Shown here one piece after another: positions 58,322 through 63,168 of a DNA stretch of 63,168 nucleotides. Origin of the DNA: an uncultured Coriobacteriaceae bacterium (lineage in GTDB: Bacteria > Actinomycetota > Coriobacteriia > Coriobacteriales > Atopobiaceae). The DNA is taken from contig CADBJR010000013.1 of assembly GCA_902795065.1 (NCBI GenBank), positions 1 to 63,168 of the forward strand. Direction: 5' to 3'. A program made the translations under genes and the position numbers. Numbering within the stretch: the first letter of the stretch is position 1; every line of letters begins with the position of its first letter. A model generated the notes under the pieces. The model saw nothing but the letters and a program-made list of their open reading frames with translations. It had not been told where the DNA came from and searched no databases.

Positions 58322-59921
58322 CCTCTTTGCCGCGGCATACAACCCTGACGTTCTCACGTGCCTGGCGAACCTCTCCAACGACGAGGTGTTCACGCCGCCT
58401 GAGCTGGCAAACCAGGTGCTCGATATGCTGCCTAATGAGCTGTGGAGCGATGCAAGCGCCACCTTCCTCGACCCCTGCTGCAAGAGCGGCGTGTTTTTGC
58501 GCGAGATTGCCAAGCGGCTGATCGTGGGGTTGGCAGATCAGATTCCCGACCTGCAGGAGCGCGTGGACCACATCTTCCAGAAGCAGCTCTTTGGCATCGC
58601 GATCACCGAGCTCACGAGCCTGCTTTCGCGCCGGAGCCTCTACTGCTCCAAGTGGCCCAACGGCAAGTACTCGGTTACGCGGTTTGAAAGCGCCGAGGGC
58701 AATCTGCGCTTTCGTGAGTGCCAGCACACGTGGGTGAACGGAAGGTGCTCGTTCTGCGGCGCGTCCAAGAAGGAGCTGGGGGACGGGCGAGAAGGGCTCG
58801 AGACCCACGCCTACGAGTTCATCCACCTCAAGAACCCCGAGGAGCTGTTCAACATGAAGTTCGACGTCATCGTGGGCAACCCGCCGTATCAGCTCAGCGA
58901 TGGTGGGGGAAACGGATCCAGCGCAACACCAATTTACCAGCTATTCGTCCAGCAAGCGATGAGGCTCTCTCCACGGCACCTTTCAATGATTATTCCAGCG
59001 CGATGGTATTCGGGCGGAAAAGGGCTTGATTCGTTTAGGTCAGAAATGTTGGCAGACAAGAGGCTGCGCAAACTTGTCACCTACCAGGATTCGCGCGAGT
59101 GCTTCAGCGGTGTCGATATTGCCGGCGGTGTCTGCTATTTCCTTTGGAAAAGAGACGAGCATGGGATGTGCGAAGTCGAAACACATGAAGCGGGATTCGT
59201 ATCGCGAGAAACTCGCTCGTTAGACGAGTATCCCATATTTGTTCCGAGCAACACAGCCGTTGGCATTGTCCGTAAAGTATTGAATGGTCAAGAAACGACA
59301 TTCGACGCAGTTGTAAGATCGCGCCGTCCGTTCGGAATTGGCTCAGATAATCCAGACGAGAACGGAGAGTTGGGATATCGCTGGCGTGGTGGACTGAATC
59401 GAATTAGACGCAGTGCGGTTGTTTCAGGAAATGAGATGGTCGACCTATGGAAAGTCATCGTCTCAAAAGCAAGCGCTGAGCATGCCGGTCAGTCTGACAA
59501 AAATGGTCAGAGAAAGATTCTGACAGTGGTCGAGACGCTTCCACCAGACTGTGTCTGCAGCGAGACTTATTTAGTCGTTGACGCGTTTAACGACAAACAA
59601 AAAGCACTGAGGCTTGAGTCATATCTGCGTACAAAAATAGTTAGGTTCTTAATCTGGCAAGCGACTCCGACGCAAAACATATCAAAGAGCTGTTTCCAGT
59701 TCGTTCCTATCCAGGACTTCTCGAAGCCATGGACCGACGAAGAGCTCTACGCCAAGTACGGCCTCACGGATGAAGAAATCGCCTTTATCGAGTCGATGAT
59801 CAAGGCGCGCGTCCGCAGATTTACGCCTATGAGGATAAGAATCCCAATCACAAGGGTCTTCTCAAGATCGGATATACCGCCATCGACGTGGAGAAGCGCG
59901 CTGCTCAGCAGTTCCCGGTGA
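58314..59921 (+). CDS. Eco57I-like adenine-specific DNA methyltransferase
   Basis: A 535-residue protein. Motif I is FLDPCCKSGVFLREI and motif IV is VIVGNPPYQLS, the catalytic tetrapeptide of N6-adenine methylases. A small Cys/His cluster (CQHTWVNGRCSFCG) may bind zinc. The C-terminal half is the probable target-recognition region. The last 40 or so residues after EEIAFIESMIKA are basic and unlike the family end; they are an out-of-frame reading of sequence that codes for the nuclease domain of the next gene, so the true stop may have been lost. The ATG at 58314 overlaps the upstream stop region. Confidence 0.85.
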   Translation: MADLFAAAYNPDVLTCLANLSNDEVFTPPELANQVLDMLPNELWSDASATFLDPCCKSGVFLREIAKRLIVGLADQIPDLQERVDHIFQKQLFGIAITELTSLLSRRSLYCSKWPNGKYSVTRFESAEGNLRFRECQHTWVNGRCSFCGASKKELGDGREGLETHAYEFIHLKNPEELFNMKFDVIVGNPPYQLSDGGGNGSSATPIYQLFVQQAMRLSPRHLSMIIPARWYSGGKGLDSFRSEMLADKRLRKLVTYQDSRECFSGVDIAGGVCYFLWKRDEHGMCEVETHEAGFVSRETRSLDEYPIFVPSNTAVGIVRKVLNGQETTFDAVVRSRRPFGIGSDNPDENGELGYRWRGGLNRIRRSAVVSGNEMVDLWKVIVSKASAEHAGQSDKNGQRKILTVVETLPPDCVCSETYLVVDAFNDKQKALRLESYLRTKIVRFLIWQATPTQNISKSCFQFVPIQDFSKPWTDEELYAKYGLTDEEIAFIESMIKARVRRFTPMRIRIPITRVFSRSDIPPSTWRSALLSSSR

Positions 59922-62566
59922 TTCAGCCGGGGGAGGGCAAACCCTACAAGATCGTTTTCGCCGAGTCCGCTATGCGCGAGGATGGCACATCATTCATGGA
60001 CCATGAGGTGCACAAACGCCTCGAGCACAACGGTTTCGAGAACATGGGTGGCGAGTGGTACCGCTGCGATGTCGCGGCTGTGCGCAACGCGTGGCTCGAG
60101 GTGCGTGACCGCAAGGACTACGAGAACCGCCGCATCTACTCGTTCGGCATGCGCCCCGAGCAGAAGGACGCTGTCGACAGGACCTACCTCTACTACCGCG
60201 ACTCAGAGAACGCCGGCGCCGCCGCACCCAAGTTCCTCTGGAATGCCAAGATGCGCTTTGGCAAAACGTTCGTCACCTATGAGCTCGCCAAAAAGATGGA
60301 CATGAAGCGCGTGCTCGTGCTCACGTTCAAGCCCGCCGTGGAGGACGCGTGGCAGGAGGATCTCGAGACCCACAAGGACTTCGAGGGATGGCAGTTCGTT
60401 TGCCGCGACGGCCTGCAGTATGAGGAATGCGATCCCGCACGCCCCATCGTGTGCTTTGGCTCCTTCCAGGATTACCTGGGCTATGACAAGGAGACCGGCG
60501 GCATCAAGCCGCGCAACGAGTGGGTGCACCTCGAGGACTGGGACCTGGTTGTTTTCGACGAATATCACTTTGGAGCATGGCGCGACAACGCCAAGAAGCT
60601 CTTCGACGGCTCCGAGGAAGGCGCCGATGAGCGTGCTGATGACGCCGAGGAGGCCGCCAAGGGCAACAGCCTCAACGAGACGTGGCTGCCCATCGTCGCA
60701 CGCCGCTACCTCTACCTCTCGGGCACGCCGTTCCGCGCGCTCAACTCCGGCGAGTTCATCGAAGAGCAGATCTACTCGTGGACCTACTCCGACGAGCAGC
60801 GCGCCAAGGCAAGCTGGGTGGGGGAGGACAACCCCTACGCGGCGCTTCCGCGCATGGTGCTCATGACCTACAAGATGCCCGACGACATCACCAAGATCGC
60901 GCGGCAGGGCGAGTTCGACCAGTTCGACCTCAACGTGTTCTTCTCCGCGGAGGGCAAGGGCAAGGCGGCACAGTTCAAATACAAGGATTACGTGCAGAAA
61001 TGGCTCGACCTCATACGCGGATCGCTGCTCTCGACCACGGTAGACGAGCTCAAGTTGGGCGCGGAGAAGCCGCCCATGCCCTACTCGGACGCACGTCTGC
61101 TGAACGTGCTCACGCACACGCTGTGGTTTTTGCCCAACGTAGCCTCGTGCTACGCCATGAAGAACCTGCTGGCCGAGAAGCAGAATGCGTTTTACCACGA
61201 CTACCGGGTCATCTGCTGCGCTGGCAATGAGGCGGGCATGGGCGTGGACGCTCTCACGCCGGTGCGCAAGGCCATGGGCGACCCGCTCAAGACCAAGACC
61301 ATCACGCTCTCGTGTGGCAAACTCACCACCGGTGTGACCGTGCGCCCGTGGGGCGGCATCCTCATGCTCCGCAACCTGCGAAGCCCCGAGACGTACTTCC
61401 AGGCGGCCTTCCGCGTGCAGAGCCCGTGGGAGATCGACGGTGAGGGCGGCCGCGTGAACATGAAGGAGCAGGCCTATATCTTCGACTTCGCGCTCGACCG
61501 CGCCATTGGCATGATCTCCGACTACTCGACGCGCCTCTCCACAGGCGGCGAGAATCCCGAGCGCATGGTGGGGGAGTTCATCAAATTCCTGCCCGTGCTG
61601 GCCTACGACGGATCCGCGATGCGCGAGGTCAATGCCGCCGAGATCCTCGACATGGCGATGGCGGGCACCACGGCCACGCTGCTCGCGCGCCGCTGGGAGA
61701 GCGCGCTTCTGGTGAACGTGGACAATGACACGCTGCTCCGCATCTTGGGCAACGAGCGTGCGCTTGCCGCGCTCATGAGCATCGAGGGGTTCCGCTCGCT
61801 CAACAAGGACATCGAGACCATCATCAACCGGAGCGAGGCCGTCAAGAAGGCCAAAAAGGAAGGCGAGGCTCCGAGCAAGAAAAAGAAGGAGGAGCTCACC
61901 GCCGCAGAGAAGGAGCTCAAGAGCAAGCGCAAGGAGATCCAAGAGAAGCTCATCAAGTTTGCTACGCGCATCCCAGTGTTCATGTACCTCACCGACTTCC
62001 GCGAGGCGTGTCTCAAAGACGTGATCACGCAGCTCGAACCTGCGCTGTTCAAGCGCGTGACCGGTCTCGACGTGGCGGATTTCGAGCTGCTGGTTTCGCT
62101 CGGCGTGTTCAACGACTCGCTCATGAACGACGCGGTGTACAAATTCCGCCGCTACGAGGATTCAAGCCTCTCCTACACGGGCATCGATCGCCATGAGGGC
62201 GAGCGCGTGGGTCTGTACGACACGTCGCTTTCCGAGGCGGACTACCTGCTGGAAAAGAAGCGTGAGAGTGCGGCCATGCGGCCGATCGTTGTTGAGGTGC
62301 CTGCGAAGGTTGACGAGGCGGAGAAGCCTGCGCAGGCTGCGCCCGAGCCTGAGCCCGCGGAACCTGCGGATGACAGTCCGCACGAAGAGGGCTGGACCAT
62401 GGACGACCTTTACGAGCTCTCCGTAGGCGATGCGGTGTTTCACAAGGCCTTCGGCTATGGACCCATCACCGATCTCACCGAGAACCGCATCACCGTTCTT
62501 CTCGCGGGCAAGAAGCGCACGTTCGAGTTCCCGAGCATCTTTGAGAGCGGATTCCTGAGCCTGTAG
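59888..62566 (+). CDS. Restriction helicase subunit (DEAD-like) with truncated T5orf172/GIY-YIG-like N-terminus
   Basis: An 892-residue protein. Superfamily II helicase motifs are KMRFGKTFVTYE (motif I), VVFDEYHFG (DEYH box) and LSGTPFRAL (motif III); the second RecA domain has TTGVTVRPWGG and QAAFRVQSPW. The C-terminus has a UvrD-like GDAVFHKAFGYGPI tail after a charged linker. The first part (EKRAAQQFP to WLEVRD) is the rest of a T5orf172 nuclease domain whose first strand (IYAYEDKNP, LLKIGYT) lies upstream in the same frame but without a standard start codon. GTG 59888 is the first possible start. A frameshift or deletion at the methylase junction is likely. Confidence 0.8.
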   Translation: MEKRAAQQFPVIQPGEGKPYKIVFAESAMREDGTSFMDHEVHKRLEHNGFENMGGEWYRCDVAAVRNAWLEVRDRKDYENRRIYSFGMRPEQKDAVDRTYLYYRDSENAGAAAPKFLWNAKMRFGKTFVTYELAKKMDMKRVLVLTFKPAVEDAWQEDLETHKDFEGWQFVCRDGLQYEECDPARPIVCFGSFQDYLGYDKETGGIKPRNEWVHLEDWDLVVFDEYHFGAWRDNAKKLFDGSEEGADERADDAEEAAKGNSLNETWLPIVARRYLYLSGTPFRALNSGEFIEEQIYSWTYSDEQRAKASWVGEDNPYAALPRMVLMTYKMPDDITKIARQGEFDQFDLNVFFSAEGKGKAAQFKYKDYVQKWLDLIRGSLLSTTVDELKLGAEKPPMPYSDARLLNVLTHTLWFLPNVASCYAMKNLLAEKQNAFYHDYRVICCAGNEAGMGVDALTPVRKAMGDPLKTKTITLSCGKLTTGVTVRPWGGILMLRNLRSPETYFQAAFRVQSPWEIDGEGGRVNMKEQAYIFDFALDRAIGMISDYSTRLSTGGENPERMVGEFIKFLPVLAYDGSAMREVNAAEILDMAMAGTTATLLARRWESALLVNVDNDTLLRILGNERALAALMSIEGFRSLNKDIETIINRSEAVKKAKKEGEAPSKKKKEELTAAEKELKSKRKEIQEKLIKFATRIPVFMYLTDFREACLKDVITQLEPALFKRVTGLDVADFELLVSLGVFNDSLMNDAVYKFRRYEDSSLSYTGIDRHEGERVGLYDTSLSEADYLLEKKRESAAMRPIVVEVPAKVDEAEKPAQAAPEPEPAEPADDSPHEEGWTMDDLYELSVGDAVFHKAFGYGPITDLTENRITVLLAGKKRTFEFPSIFESGFLSL

Positions 62567-62654
62567 GCCCTTCTCGGCGTGTTATTGTGTTTGCGCGTGA
62601 GCAGGGCCTTGTTCCCGCGGCGTTCTTGCCAACTAAAGAGGGCGCCCGCTCCGC

Positions 62655-62690
62655 AATTCCCAGAAAGGGGAGTATCCCCAAAATGGGAAA
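62655..62690. repeat. Nested palindrome (family copy 2, opposite strand)
   Basis: TTCCCA (62657-62662) pairs with TGGGAA (62684-62689), and inside GGGGA pairs with TCCCC around GTA. Read on the other strand the order TTTCCC, GGGGATACTCCCC, GGGAA is that of the element at 52661-52697. It lies between two direct copies of GGGCGCCCGCTCCG (62640-62653 and 62693-62706). Confidence 0.8.
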
Positions 62691-62692
62691 AA

Positions 62693-62724
62693 GGGCGCCC
62701 GCTCCGAGGCGGAGCGGGCGCTTT
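62693..62724. terminator. Strong GC hairpin between convergent genes
   Basis: GCGCCCGCTCC (62695-62705) pairs perfectly with GGAGCGGGCGC (62711-62721) and is followed by TTT on the plus strand, with a run of A upstream serving as U-run for the minus strand. It probably terminates both the restriction operon and the amidohydrolase. Confidence 0.75.
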
Positions 62725-62756
62725 CAGGAAGGAAGAGGGACAGAGGAGAGGGGTTT

Positions 62757-63168
62757 CTATCCCTCGTAGACGACCTTGCCGCCGAAGATGGTGTAGACGA
62801 CGTTCGCCTCGTAGATCCTGGTGGGATCCATCTTGCTGATGTCCTGGTCGAGGACGACGAAGTCGGCCTTCTTGCCCACCTCGATGGAGCCGAGGATGTC
62901 CTCGAAGCCCATCTGGCGTGCGCACCAGATGGTGTAGCACTTGAGCGCCTCTTCGAAGGTGACAACCTCGTCGGCGTTGCGGACCTGGGCGGGATCATCG
63001 GCGTCGCCGGGATAGGGCGAGCCCTGGGTGAGGGCGCACTGGATGCCGGCGAGCGGGCGGTAGTCGGGGGTGATGGGGTAGTCGGCACCGGAGGTCATGA
63101 ACATGCCGGCGTCGATGCGGGTGCGCATGTTGTACTCGCGGCCGAAGCGCTCGGGACCGAACATCTGG
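62757..63168 (-). CDS. Amidohydrolase, YtcJ-like, C-terminal part only (runs off right edge)
   Basis: The last 136 residues of a metal-dependent amidohydrolase. SGADYPITPDYRPLAGI carries the late metal-site aspartate region, and the C-terminal ILGSIEVGKKADFVVLDQD plus VVYTIFGGKVVYEG is the usual end of the family's small beta domain. Members hydrolyse amide or N-acyl bonds. The start lies outside the window. Confidence 0.85.
   Translation of the reverse strand, partial: QMFGPERFGREYNMRTRIDAGMFMTSGADYPITPDYRPLAGIQCALTQGSPYPGDADDPAQVRNADEVVTFEEALKCYTIWCARQMGFEDILGSIEVGKKADFVVLDQDISKMDPTRIYEANVVYTIFGGKVVYEG

Overview
The window is high-GC (roughly two thirds G+C in its genes) with densely packed operons. 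Translation initiation mixes ordinary AGGAGG-type ribosome sites with some GTG and TTG starts and a few apparently leaderless genes. The gene set points to a gut-associated member of the Coriobacteriia, most likely Collinsella or a close relative: two PTS loci, a maltodextrin ABC system, IorAB, a DUF1667 glycerol-type operon, QueT, tmRNA, and a MurT/GatD-type ligase. That placement is inference from gene content; no rRNA gene is present.

Layout. 1-217 is the 5' end of an unrecognised minus-strand gene. 595-6546 is a sugar-acid locus: KDPG/KDPGal-type aldolase, a galactitol-type PTS (IIA, IIB, IIC), a galactonate-dehydratase-like enolase-superfamily enzyme, a phosphotriesterase-family lactonase and a 2-hydroxyacid dehydrogenase. 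6564-17858 holds a PAS-CPBP fusion, pyridoxamine kinase, deoC, a fused MurT-GatD-like protein whose amidotransferase half has lost its catalytic residues, an esterase/ATP-grasp pair, queT, a LytS/LytTR two-component system and a phosphodiesterase. 17996-25903 has two paralogous TPR-like proteins, tRNA-Glu, an ABC exporter, plsY, a CPBP protease, a MATE pump and a transglutaminase-like protein. 26093-30787 is a mannose-family PTS (IIB, IIC, IID, without IIA) with an iron alcohol dehydrogenase and a SorC-type regulator. 30894-40183 holds an arginine-deiminase-fold hydrolase, a GH13 enzyme and a LacI-controlled maltodextrin operon (binding protein, two permeases, MalQ, MalK) preceded by a tandem operator-like array. 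40466-50241 has two membrane proteins, tmRNA, a minus-strand FGGY kinase/FAD-dehydrogenase/DUF1667 operon and a CoA-disulfide-reductase-rhodanese gene. 50501-55136 has a stand-alone release-factor domain and an acyl-CoA-synthetase/IorA/IorB group for aryl-pyruvate oxidation. 55637-62566 is a lower-GC defence-like island: two Cro/C-protein-like regulators flanking a Fic protein, followed by a restriction-modification locus with two methylase-like ORFs and a helicase-nuclease subunit. An amidohydrolase runs off the right edge.

The most striking unexplained structure is a set of long intergenic inverted repeats. They include a perfect 37-bp stem, a perfect 30-bp stem with a tandemly duplicated arm, a 55-bp stem with one mismatch next to tmRNA that has a diverged relative 7.6 kb away, four alternating copies of a 12-mer upstream of tmRNA, and a two-copy nested palindrome family. 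They lie almost entirely between genes, mostly lack the U-tract of a normal terminator, and differ in sequence while keeping their pairing. Other points worth following are the apparent loss of the glutaminase triad in the MurT-GatD fusion, the kinase-less layout of the PTS/sugar-acid operon, the BON domain on the glycerol-3-phosphate-dehydrogenase-like protein, the operator array, and a frame break at the junction of methylase and nuclease in the R-M locus.
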